Source: Epiperipatus broadwayi (lineage: Eukaryota; Onychophora; Udeonychophora; Euonychophora; Peripatidae). Taken from it: DNA of 64,000 nucleotides. The stretch covers positions 823,001-887,000 of the forward strand of contig JAQFVV010000231.1 in the NCBI GenBank assembly GCA_028023455.1, in the 5' to 3' direction. The notes under the pieces were generated by a model, which worked only from the letters and a program-made list of their open reading frames with translations, ran no database searches and was not told the origin of the DNA. Every line of letters starts with the position of its first letter. Position 1 is the first letter of the stretch. Below, one piece after another: positions 46,440 through 56,389 of the stretch. The translations under genes and the position numbers were made by a program.

Positions 46440-46640
46440 ATTTTTACTGCCAAGCGCTTTCGGGACAGTCTACAGTCCCATATTCATGGCGAATTATTCT
46501 GTTAATAATTGTAAAACTATGCAAATTTTATGCAAATTTATATGCAGATGTTACGTGGACCATTTACGAGATAGGGAATAGCAGGCCTCTCTTCTGTTGA
46601 TTGCCGATGGGTCAGCCGCAATGAAGTAAGCTTCCCTAAC
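46440..46640 (-). pseudogene. PLE 3' relic with tail motif
   Basis: Minus-strand codons 46634-46551 give EAYFIAADPSAINRREACYS and LSRKWST, then a stop. The tail 46488-46457 has stem II GGGAC/GTCCC and GAAAGCGCTTGG, the degenerate hammerhead-like form. It is inserted between two parts of the collinear segment (59870-60420). Confidence 0.75.
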
Positions 46641-46790
46641 TTTCTTAACTAAATATTAAAGTATATGAGAGTACATTTCAAAAGTCATATTAAATTTTCT
46701 TATTCAAAGTAAGCTTCCCTAACTTTCTTAACTAAATATTAAAGTATATGAGAGTACATTTCAAAAGTCATATTAAATTTTCTTATTCAA
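46625..46790. repeat. Perfect 83-bp tandem duplication
   Basis: 46625-46707 and 46708-46790 are identical (start AGTAAGCTTCCCTAAC, end TTTTCTTATTCAA). Identity is total in otherwise decayed DNA, so it is very recent or an assembly join error. Confidence 0.95.
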
Positions 46791-47437
46791 TTTACTTATC
46801 ATTTATTTCACACCTGCATTATTCTGAAATAAATATTATGCTGACATATCCTTATTACAGGTGTGCTTAATGACATAATGGGTAGCATAATAGTACTCTT
46901 TTTACCTGCTATATTGTTTTATTTTTCTTTAGATCGTCGTACATTTAGTTATTAGAATAAGATGTGTTTATAGATTGTATGAAGATGAAAATCCATACGA
47001 AAATAATATTTAATATTTGAACAATGTTTTATTCCAAGCCATATGATTATCGAAATATTTTATATTTTTATTCTTTCATTCAGTTTAGAACGTAAGATAT
47101 AGGATTACAGAACTATAAGAAGATAAAATATTTAAGGTATAGGAACTTAAATGGTTATTGCACTTAATAATAATCAAATGTTTAGTCCAATAATTATGCA
47201 TCAAGTATATGAATAAATCCAGAGATGTAGATAAAGTAATAACCCAGTATGTGGATTTAAATTTAACAGAACCTGAGATTTCAATGAAAACTTTAGATAA
47301 GATTTTAATAAGAATATCAGATTTTAGTATTTAGATTATATTGTATTATTGTCTGTAAAAAGACTGATGCTCAGTGGTGTGTAAAATCCATAATCATTAT
47401 AGTGCTAGCCAGTGTGACCGCTCATCGTTTGAGGGTT

Positions 47438-47440
<3 letters not shown>
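46791..47440. repeat. Segment collinear with 60080-61020 (block 4)
   Basis: GGTAGCATAATAGTACTCTTTTTACCTGC / TAGTAGCATAAAATATACTC..CCTACTTGC match. GTCTGTAAAAAGACTGATGC / GTCTATAAAAGGACTCATAT and AAAATCCATAATCATTATAG / AAAATCCATAGGTATTATGG (47355-47405 versus 60930-60980) also match. The right copy has an extra retrozyme-like insertion (60511-60690). No gene seen. Confidence 0.55.
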
Positions 47441-47471
<31 letters not shown>

Positions 47472-47587
47472 TATGCATGGAATAAGATATACAAAAATAA
47501 GTCAATTTATAAGGAAATGTAATGGAAGTTGTTTCTTTAAATGATAAACTATTTGTTTATTCATGTATTTATATATATCTTATAGCT

Positions 47588-47615
47588 CTGAAGAAGATTG
47601 TTGGTCAGTCAAAAC
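47588..47615 (+). ncRNA. Hammerhead-like motif
   Basis: CTGAAGA (47588-47594), A, stem II GATTG/CAGTC, then AAAAC (G12 changed to A). It resembles the 49.3 and 54.8 kb motifs. The surrounding 47440-48074 is AT-rich with (TA)n at 47441-47468 and nothing else recognised. Confidence 0.45.
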
Positions 47616-48074
47616 TGTATTGTTGATTAATTTATTTAATGCATAAAGAAGGATAAATTGATAATACTTCATAATCCAAATACATATTGTTGATTAACTT
47701 TTATCAACCAAATGTATATACCAGAGAACAAATTAATTATTTAAATTCAGCCAATTTAATACTTATTAAACTTTAACAATTAATTTATTGTTTGAACCTA
47801 TATGTCTCATGTAATAATTATCCAAAAGAAATGTTCCCTATTTTCAAATTTGCCATATTTTTATCACTATGCACATTTGGGTTTCACAAGTGCAGAATTA
47901 ACATCAAGATACTGCTTAATATTTTATCTCTGTAATGCATTCACTATTATTTGTATTTAGATGAATTATGCATTTTTGCATGCTGCTCTATAGTATTTGA
48001 CAATAAAAAAGGCATCATATTCAAAAGTAGTAACAAAGAATGTTTTTCCTAAAGGTTTGCAATGATGGTGTTCT

Positions 48075-48905
48075 AGTTGTATTTTTATAGTGGACTATTT
48101 CCATCATCTAATATATGTATTGAATGTCTTTAGAAAAATGTAACTTTATATAAATATTCCAAATACATACAACTGTTAGTAATAACACATCAAACAGGTT
48201 AGTATATGCACATTTAGAGAGGTACATCTCCCATCTTATTCGGGTGTTTCTGGTCTGACTAATGACAGTAATAGCATGGGATTCGAATCTGGGTCCTTAG
48301 AATCTTGATTTTTGAATTTTAAGGTAACACTCTAACCAATTGAGCCATCCTGTCAAAGGTAACAGTCTGCAGTAATTTCATATACTTATCTATGAGATTC
48401 CTCCTGATTTCTCCACTTCTTCCTAAGAGCAAAGTTGATTAGTGGTTTCCATACATTATGTATAGTCATACTAAGTTGGTTTATGGGATTTTTTGCCATT
48501 GTCATGTGAGCAGTTTGTATAAATTTTCTTCTTTGTATTTTTTTTCCCTATCCAATATTTTTGTGTTTTCCCAATTGAACATATGTTCTGCTATCTTTGA
48601 AACATCTGTTTTCTATCTTCTAATGATCAGTTTGTGTTCTTGCAAGTGCTTTTCAATGGGATGACAGGTCTCACCAATGTATGTTTTCCCACATTCACAT
48701 GGTATTTCATAGATGCAATTTTTTCTTTTCATCATTTCAAGCTTAGGCTTTGTAGATGTTAGAATTCCTTGGAGGGTGGTATAGTTCTGGAACCCTGTTC
48801 TGATGTTAAACTGCAGATTTTGCTTAATTTGTCTGCTATTTTTGGAATGTTTGGGTACATTACAGTACCAATAAGTTGATGGAAATAGTCCAATATAAAA
48901 ATACA
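48075..48905 (-). mobile_element. Penelope-like element with inverted ends
   Basis: The ends GTTGTATTTTTATA..GGACTATTTCCATC (48073-) and GATGGAAATAGTCCAATATA..(-48905) are inverted. The order on the minus strand is coding relic, tRNA-like segment (48355-48281), decayed hammerhead-like region (about 48260-48225) and tail. It is the reverse-oriented relative of 3545-4675. Confidence 0.8.
48400..48870 (-). pseudogene. PLE GIY-YIG endonuclease fragment
   Basis: The minus frame runs from about 48927 to 48613 and includes IKQNLQFNIRTGFQNYTTLQ, KRKNCIYEIPCECGKTYIGE (the GIY-YIG core with CxC) and HPIEKHLQEHKLIIR. Shifted frames continue to SGEIRRNLIDKYMKLLQ near 48400. RT is absent. Confidence 0.8.
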
Positions 48906-49201
48906 ACAATAACAAAGAATCATTCAACTCGTATTTATACTCTTTTCAATTCTACACAGAACTATCATAAACTCTCACAATCTACATTCTTTCTCATTTG
49001 TGCACTATCATAGTTTGCAATTTTATTATTGTTAATTTTCCACATAGGCCCTCATTCTTGAAATAATTATACATTAAACACAAATGTCACTAAATTTATC
49101 ACTTCCTTAATTTTTCTGTAATATTTTCTATAAATATAATTTTCTCACCATATTTCAAATCCTTTTTAGCAATTTTTTATTGTATATATATATATATATG
49201 C

Positions 49202-49210
49202 AGTTTTATT

Positions 49211-49262
<52 letters not shown>
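49202..49262. repeat. (TA)n microsatellite
   Basis: TA run adjacent to the hammerhead pair. The left copy of GCAGTTTTAT around 49199 recurs at 49264, so the TA run is itself bracketed by a short direct repeat. Confidence 0.9.
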
Positions 49263-49266
<4 letters not shown>

Positions 49267-49392
49267 GTTTTATGTTTTGACTGTTCTGCAGTCTTCCTCA
49301 GAGCCACTCCTTGAAAATTTTTAAAAAATTGAAATAGGAATGGCTCTGAGGAAGACTGCAAGATAGTTGAAACATTGTGTATGTACATATAA
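49263..49392. repeat. Head-to-head pair of hammerhead-like motifs
   Basis: Minus CTGAGGA (49295-49301) ... AAAAC (49274-49278) and plus CTGAGGA (49346-49352) ... GAAAC (49369-49373) face away from a short centre (CTCCTTGAAAATTTTTAAAA). Arms of about 40 bp pair. Confidence 0.75.
49346..49373 (+). ncRNA. Hammerhead ribozyme-like motif, intact core
   Basis: CTGAGGA, A, stem II GACTG/TAGTT (with G-U pairs), GAAAC, then ATTG. The core is complete; the cleavage triplet is not obvious. The minus partner has lost G12. Confidence 0.55.
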
Positions 49393-49802
49393 AATACTTT
49401 TTTTTAGCCGAGAAGAGTTTGAAATAAGGAGGATAAATAGCATTTATATAATTATAGATTAGTTAAGCATCTAACCCTAGGAGTTTCTGTCTGAGAAATA
49501 AAAACTTTCCTTTGTAAACAATATATTATTAATGAGAAAAATACTGTTTGATATATTTATTTATTTCAAAGCATTGTAATGGAAAGGTTTTTAGAAAATT
49601 TTATTTGAAAACTATAATGCAACTTCGTAAAAATCTTCAAAAATAATTTCAAAAGTGATCTTTAATCTTATGCAATGAACAACTACCAACAAAAAAGCAA
49701 TTATAAAAATACTAATAAATTAATAAGCTTAACTGCAAGGAGCTTCTTATTTATTTCTATAATAGCAGAGTGAGTTAGCAAATCAGAAAAAAAAATTATG
49801 AG

Positions 49803-49925
49803 GGGGTATCCAAAAATGACCAGAATTTTGTAATAAAATTTGTGCATTTATTTTAGGTATTATAAATTGAATCTCCATCAATGTACTTACTCCACTTGAT
49901 ACAGTGCATTGGTCCAAATGATTTT
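49803..49925 (-). mobile_element. Mariner-like transposon 3' end remnant
   Basis: The terminus GAGGGGGTATCCAAAAATGACC follows a TA. The minus-strand translation gives WSKYIDGDSI and KFWSFLDTP, resembling the transposase C-terminus and the end region of mariner-like elements. Truncated at about 49925. Confidence 0.4.
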
Positions 49926-50059
49926 TTTTTCATTTTTCAATTTTTTTATTGAGTTTTATTAGTTTTTCTGATACCAACATTTTTTCCCGTGTTATTTTTG
50001 AAAAAAGGTCTCGCAATTTTGTGATAGAGCATCAAAATCTTAATTATTCTATTGCAACT

Positions 50060-50285
50060 ACGAATCACATGATCACCATTCTTTATGCTTACACAAGCTG
50101 TTTTTCAGAGGTGCAGTGCTCTCAGACCCAAGGCTCCACACTGATAAAATCCACAAGCTAGAAACTAATCTGGGGATATTGAATGAGTAGGCACTAGATA
50201 GGAATTTTATGCATAAACCTTCCTGAATCCATTGTTTACTTTGGCTTGCACTGAGTGGCGCTACTGTATGAAGAGTTTTGCCTCT
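50060..50285 (+). mobile_element. Retrozyme-like element, truncated
   Basis: It starts AATCACATGATCACCATTC and continues into GGTGCAGTGCTCTCAGACCC. CTGATAA (50141-50147), GAAAC (50161-50165) and ATC (50168-50170) follow: G8 and the cleavage triplet are mutated. It ends ...GAGTTTTGCC. No target duplication seen. Confidence 0.7.
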
Positions 50286-50964
50286 CTTTAACTAGGAATA
50301 CCACACACAACAAAGAACCTGAATATCATGAAACTTTGGCACTTCCTTTGTAGTCATCTCTGTTATTATGGTGTATTAATAACACCATCTCATGTAATCA
50401 CATTGTTTGGTTTAATTCCTGCATGTAAGAAGAAAAGCACTTTTATTTAATACTATGAAAAATATTTTATTTCAAAAATTAAAAAAATTCAAATTAAATG
50501 AACATTATTCCACCTTAAAATTGACAACTGCAGATATCTGATATAAATTCTTCTTTAAAATTTCATTTAATATATTCCTATCTTTATTATTGATTTCATA
50601 GTACAGTTAAAACTGATTTTGAAAAATATTTTATGCAAAGAACAATTAAAATAAATATTTCAATAATTTAAATATGATTTGCATTAATATATATTTAACT
50701 TTTAATAAAATCTACAAAAAAAATAGTTTACAAAGCAGAAATGTATTAGGTTTTAATAGAATAAAAAGTGTGACATTTATTTGTCGATAAATACAAAATA
50801 TCGTAGAAATAGAAAAATGCAAAATCCTTTTTATTGAGAAAAGAACTTTATTATTATTATTATAATAATTAACAATTCGGTTGATTTTGTGTCTATCGTA
50901 AGTTTCATATAACAGAAATATAGTTTCAAAAATAGGCTCGAAAATTTAGTTGTTTTTTTTTATA
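50286..50964. other. AT-rich spacer
   Basis: Nothing recognised. Confidence 0.5.
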
Positions 50965-51070
50965 TGTGTCATAGCACCGTCGGGACGCGAACACACAACC
51001 TAAATTCCGAGATCCAGCGCAAGTGTCTACTTGCATGGTACTCGGACCAATATTGACTTGTGTTATTTAT
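50965..51070 (-). mobile_element. tRNA-derived SINE remnant
   Basis: A B-box-like GTGTTCGCGTCCC (50994-50982) and upstream TGGTCCGAGTA (51049-51039) sit with tRNA-like spacing. Between them is GACACTTGCGCTGGATCTCG, resembling an anticodon-arm region. CpG-rich against an AT-rich background. No tail or target duplication identified. Confidence 0.5.
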
Positions 51071-52180
51071 TATCAAGTATAGGTTACATAACTGTCTAAA
51101 ATTTGGGTTTTGGTAAAAAAAATTGAAACATTCTTAAATCCGATCAAAGTCAACAAATCCATTTATATAAATATGAACCAAAATTTTCTATTTTACACAC
51201 ACGTGCAAACAGCGAGAACAAAAAGTATATGATTATTAAAAATGTTGAGTATATAAAATATTAATATATAAAAAAACTACATCTTAGCTGCAGCTATGTA
51301 ACATTTAGAAAGGAGAAGGGGAACACTAGATCTTTTATAAACAGCAATTTATCCCTGATATATATACACACTATGAAGAGGATTAACCAAAATAAAAAAA
51401 ACTCACTCCATGCTGCAACACAGAAACAATAAAAAAAAAAAAAAGGATAATTCATTAGAAATCAAACTTCAGATGATAACGCATTTTTTTAAAGATATTG
51501 TGCCAGTATTTTACTTCCAATATAAAAGTCATATCACCTGTGTATTGATATAATCTGGGTTTGCTGTGGACTAGACGCTAGAAAAAAACCTCAAGTGTAC
51601 CTAGCTGTTTAAAAAAGATTTCAATCCTGATTCAAACTCAAGATAATGAGATAATGCGCAGATGTTTCAGATGAAATATATCTGCCATTGTTTAGATAAA
51701 AAGATGTTTTGCTTGGAACATTTCTATCATTAGCTAGATGACTGAGAGCAATCATATAAAAGACTGCCATTATTCAGATAAAGGAAATACAATATTGGCA
51801 TGAAAATTAAGGAATAGCTCATACAGCGACTAACCCATGATCCATATTTATAGATTCTGCCTATAAAAAATATTTTCATTTTAATACATGCGCACATAAT
51901 TAATTATGTAGTTAATGAAAGTGAACATTTAAATACCCCTTAGTGGGTTATTTTTTATAACTAAAATATAATGCATTAAATAATATCCAAATTCCGAATT
52001 GCAAACTGTGATAACAAAAGACTCGTGTTTATTGAATTGAGGAAAATTCTTCATTATTTTTAATAGTTGAGTGTCTTTCAACTTGACACTTTGAAATAAA
52101 GCAAGTGAAATTTCACTCAATAAGTAAGATTAAGGCCTATTCTGAATGGTGGTAGGTAATGTTGTGACTTCATATAGTGA
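51071..52180. other. AT-rich spacer
   Basis: No feature recognised; A-rich run near 51431-51444. Confidence 0.5.
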
Positions 52181-52195
52181 AGAATGCATTTTCTG

Positions 52196-52306
52196 TCAAG
52201 CGTTGTTGGCTAAGAGGTCAGTGCAGTCATTTGCACGCAAGCAGTTGGTTGCAGACGATTGTTACGGTTCGCCTCCTGGCCGATGTTATGACATATGGAA
52301 AAAAAA
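52196..52306 (+). mobile_element. tRNA-derived SINE with 15-bp target duplication
   Basis: Flanked by AGAATGCATTTTCTG at 52181-52195 and 52307-52321 (perfect). A box TGGCTAAGAGG (52207-52217) and B box GGTTCGCCTCC (52266-52276) are intact. The long A-to-B spacing suggests a class II (Ser/Leu-like) tRNA origin. It ends in an A run directly before the second duplication. At only about 111 bp it is almost all tRNA-like head. One of the youngest-looking insertions here. Confidence 0.85.
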
Positions 52307-52457
52307 AGAATGCATTTTCTGAAAACAGTCTTATGAACTTCAAATTGCTTTTGTTCATAATTCAGAATTTGGGTAATGAATAATATCTTGTATTTTAATT
52401 GAATAATTAGGAAGGAGATGAAAACTTAAATGCTCTCCTTTATATTATATATATATA

Positions 52458-53823
52458 TTCAAGCAATTATATTTAACACAGTATTCAAAATTAAATAATA
52501 TAATCTTTACTAGAAGTACTTTCAATTGTTTCACTGACAATCTTTATCAACTGTTAATACAAACGTACAAAAAATAAAAACTTGCATTACCCATCATTCA
52601 ATCTATTCAAATTTCCCACAATTCTGTTGTTTTTATATTAATCGATTGCTTATCACAGATTTGTAATTTTTTTATTTCTAGTTATGAGGTTAAGATATTG
52701 TCTCAGATAAAATATAAAGGAATTAAAATATATTGTGGATATGTTGATGATGTATTTATATGTGCACATAATGAAATAATAGTTAATTTGTTTAATGAGT
52801 TAAATATGATTAATAATGTAAAATGGGTGTTAAATGAAGAGAGGGAAGATTCTATAAAGTGTTTAGATATATTTATTAAAAGAAATAATAATGTGTTTGA
52901 TTATAATATGATTTTAAAGCCTGTGGAAATTAGGAGTTATATTCCATATAATTCTAAAGTTCATACTAGTCATAAATTAGCTGGTTTGAAGTCATTTTTG
53001 TTTAGAAATGATTATTTGTGCAAGTTTATTAGTGATAAAATTGAAAATATTAATGTATATATTACTGATATGTTGAATGTTGGTTATGGAAGGAATATTA
53101 TTTATAATACAATTACAAAATATAATCAAAATAAAAGTAATAATAAGAAAATATTAAGTAAATTAAAAAGTGATAAATGGATTTCTATTCCTTTTATATC
53201 TAATCAACAAGCTAAATTAATTAATAAACTTTATAGTGGTTTGTGTAGAATTTCTTTTTTCTCTTCAAATAATATAAATGATATGATAAATAACTCCAAA
53301 GCCAAGATTTCTAAGTTTGAATTAAGTTCTGTTATATATATATGTTGGAATGTGATTGTGGAATAAAATATATAGGGGAATCCAAATGTACATTACAAAA
53401 ACGATATAATGATCATAAGACATTATATAAACGTGTACAGAAAGAAAATATATCTTCAGTAAATATGAATATTCCATCAATTATATTTCATCATAATAAA
53501 ACATGTAATTATGGTTTTAAATTTAATAATAGGGATATAAAAATTATTCAAATTGAAAGGTGTAGTGAAAAACGTACAATTAAAGAGGCAATGATGATAT
53601 CTAGGAATAGAGGTAGTTTAATGAATAACAAATCGGCTAATATAAAGACAACAGAATTGTGGGAAATTTGAATAGATTGAATGATGGGTAATGCAAGTTT
53701 TTATTTTTTGTACGTTTGTATTAACAGTTGATAAAGATTTTCAGTGAAACAATTGAAAGTACTTCTGGTAAAGAATATATTATTTAATTTTGAATACTGT
53801 GTTAAATATATTTGTTTGAATTA
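52458..53823 (+). mobile_element. Penelope-like element with 170-bp inverted ends
   Basis: 52458-52629 and 53649-53823 are inverted copies (share TTTGAATAGATTGAATGATG, GCAAGTTTTTATTTTTTGTA, AACAGTTGATAAAGATT). Each contains TTGATAAAGATTGTCAGTGA-AAC, an apparently decayed hammerhead-like core related to 47588-47615. The interior encodes the PLE relic. (TA)n flanks the left end. Confidence 0.8.
52698..53671 (+). pseudogene. PLE reverse transcriptase end and GIY-YIG endonuclease, frameshifted
   Basis: It begins inside the RT: YCGYVDDVFICA has the YVDD catalytic pair (about residues 12-24). Then CLDIFIKRNNNVFDYNMILK, SHKLAGLKSFLFRNDYLC, and after a frameshift near 53340, LECDCGIKYIGESKCTLQ with HH and MISRNRGS downstream. 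The shift falls in a TATATATA stretch (53333-53343), consistent with gain or loss of a TA unit. It ends with a stop at 53669-53671, about 20 bases into the inverted end. The rest of the RT is missing. The C-terminal helix ends ELWEI rather than KKW, so this is a distinct PLE family. Confidence 0.85.
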
Positions 53824-54574
53824 TTATTATATGATTTAAAAATACAGACATTTAATGGTTGTAGTTATATATATATATATATAAAGGACTTGAACTCAGA
53901 ATTCCAAGATACCCTCTGGCTATCCAATCCATCTTATACAACTGATACACATGACCACATATATGTGAAAAAAATAAATGATCTCCAATATATAAATTTC
54001 ATGCTGAACCAGCATCCAGCAATTAGTCCAGATCACCATGTCCCAAATATATATATACAATCAGTGCTCACATGTACATGGTCATGTGTATTGGATGTAT
54101 AAAATGAGTTGGATAGCTGAAGGGAGCTTGAAAGTCTGAGTTCAAGTCCCTTATTATATTAACTATATTTAATATATACATGTATTTAAATTTTATATAT
54201 GTATATATATATGTGTGTGTAGGAGTATAACATTTCATTTTTAAATATTTATTTAGAAGAACCCAATAAAAATATAGGTTAGTAATATATTAAGAAGTTG
54301 GGACAATAGTCAGCAAAATTTTCTGAAATGCAAAAAAATGTATGAAAAAATACAAAGCAAATATAATGCTAACAGAAATAAAACTATCTACAAATTCCTA
54401 CTACATACAGATGCTCAAATACAGTGAAACCACAAACTATGCTATACATTGTTCAAAGCTCCCTATGTGCATAAACATATGCAGGGTGTGATACATGTTG
54501 TTGATAAGTCTGGATTATAATATAGTAAGTATTTTTATTGTACTGTAAGTGCACTGTTCAATATTTTTCAACAC
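53824..54574. repeat. Spacer with dispersed repeat at 53930-54070
   Basis: 53930-54070 is the partner of 42361-42510. A (TA)n run lies at 53868-53884. 54071-54574 is AT-rich without recognised content. Confidence 0.5.
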
Positions 54575-54744
54575 TTATCATAATAATTATTTTCAAACAT
54601 TATCAATCTGCTGCATGATGAAGGTCTCTCCAAGTTCAATCCATCTTCTCCAATCTCTAGCCTCTCTTTTTCACATCACCCCAACACACTTTCTTATTTC
54701 ATTCATACATCTCACTTGTATTACTTCTAAGTCTTTTACAATCT

Positions 54745-55044
54745 TCATATATATTTTTTACAATAACCCCTTCATATACACTTTAATGCAAAAAACTTTT
54801 TTTAAAATTCATTTATTTTCCTGACAGTTTCGACTGTCCTGCAGTCTTCATCAAAGCATTCTTAAAATCCTCTACCTTTTAAAATAACAGATTTTTAAAA
54901 AATAAAACTGTCAGGAAAATAAAGGAATTTTAAAAAAAGTTTTTTTTGCATTAAAGGATATATGAAAGGGTTATTATAAAAATATATGTATGAATACATG
55001 AAGAAATGCAAAAAAAGTAAAAGGAGAAAAATAAGAATATACTT
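54745..55044. mobile_element. 300-bp hammerhead inverted element inserted in the RTE copy
   Basis: Bracketed by TCTTTTACAATCT at 54732-54744 and 55045-55057. The RTE copy at 43-46 kb has the uninterrupted sequence (about 45786-45798, reverse complement), giving the empty site. The inserted DNA is largely an inverted repeat (ATAACCCCTTCATATA... / ...GGGTTATTA). Its centre contains the hammerhead-like core 54827-54854. No coding sequence. Confidence 0.85.
54827..54854 (-). ncRNA. Hammerhead ribozyme-like motif in the inserted element
   Basis: TTGATGA (54848-54854; C3 changed to T), A, perfect stem II GACTG/CAGTC around CAGGA, GAAAC (54827-54831), then TGTCAGG. Otherwise complete. Confidence 0.55.
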
Positions 55045-55949
55045 TCTTTTACAATCTCCTGGAATCTGGTCTAAGATTTCAACTGCCTGCCCATTATCAT
55101 CACTTCCAATCATTTATTTTTTTCAATGGTATCAGTAATACATGTTTGTTCTCTCACCCATGTATTTCATTTTAGATCTCTTCTTATTACTCCTAATATA
55201 CATGTCTCCATGCTTTGTTGAGGGATCTGAAGACTGTATTGTCCTTTTGTTAAGTGTCCAAGTCTCATATGTGTAACTAAGGAGTGATAACACATATTTA
55301 TTAAGAACCTTTCATTTTCAAACACATAGACATATTTCCTTTTAATATTAAGTTATTTCTATCAAAAGCATTCCAACCAAGTTTAATTCTATCATTAATT
55401 GCATCCATTATATTTCTCTCTGAAGTAATAATCTGTCAAGTGTATTCAATTGTTAACTATTTCTAACTCAGCATTATCAATATTTATTTTCTTATTTTCA
55501 AAAAGCCCATTGAACATTACTTTGGTCTTTTTAACATTTACCTTTAGGTGTAGTTTCTTAATTTCATCTGTTAACTCTTGCAAGATTTCCTAAAGCTCTG
55601 AAGCATTATTTGCTAAAATAAGTACATCATCAGCAAAATCTAGATGACTAAATAATTTCTATTTACTTTGTTTTCTTAGCTTTCTTTTTAATCCATAAAG
55701 TACTTCTGGCAAAACTGCTGTAAAAAGTTTTGGAAATATGGAGTCATCATGTCATGCACTCTTTTCAATGCTAATCTTTTTAGTATCATTATGTAATCTA
55801 TTGGTGGCATTGTATTTTTGCAAATATTCTTCAGAAAATGACAATATCCTGGATCTATACCTTGATGATTCAATGCTTTAATCACTCAAGCAATAGCTTG
55901 TAAAATCAAATCCCTTTCCATAATCTACAAATTCAAATCATAATTGCAA

Positions 55950-55954
<5 letters not shown>

Positions 55955-56033
<79 letters not shown>
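55955..56033. repeat. (TA)n microsatellite
   Basis: About 79 bases of TA between the truncated RTE copy and the foldback repeat. Confidence 0.95.
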
Positions 56034-56035
<2 letters not shown>

Positions 56036-56092
56036 GCCCTGTAAGCTAAATATATTTTATATTAAAAATATTTTTTAGATTATATTAATAAT

Positions 56093-56345
56093 GTAAAAGG
56101 CTGAAACCTTTGACAGATGCACCTTTAAAATGCTTATATGACAGCCAATCAGATGTAATAATGACTGCACAAGGAAACCCAAAATTCAAAACACAAGGCA
56201 GAGATTTTACAAGAAAAAGATGGTTTGTAAAATCTTTGCATTGTGTTTTGAATTGAGAATTCGCTTGTGCAGTCATTATTACATTTGATTGGTTTTCATA
56301 TAAGCATTTTTAAGGTGCATCTGTCAAAGATTTCAGCCTTTCACG
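56093..56345. repeat. Foldback element of about 250 bp
   Basis: Left arm 56093-56210 (AAAAGGCTGAAACCTTTGAC..., GACTGCACAAG, CAAAACACAAGG) and right arm 56222-56345 are reverse complements, with about 10 bases between. A decayed relative (AAGGCTATAACCTTAGTACC) lies at 58346. MITE-like; superfamily unknown. The frame at 56085-56276 is within the hairpin and not a gene. Confidence 0.75.
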
Positions 56346-56389
56346 TTTTTATTACATCATCTGATTGTGCTTAATAAATTAATATATTT

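Larger units (their letters stand above)
54575..55948 (-). pseudogene. 5'-truncated RTE copy, interrupted
   Basis: The minus-strand translation parallels the 43-46 kb copy: NLWIMERDLIL (FVDYEKAFDSI region), MIKALNHQGIDPGYCHFLKN (55885-), LNAKVNVKKTKVMFNG near 55530, and QIPGDCKR near 55070. After the insertion the 3' end (TTGGAGAGACCTTCATCATG) follows. Stops and shifts throughout. It starts abruptly inside the RT, typical of 5' truncation. Confidence 0.8.
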
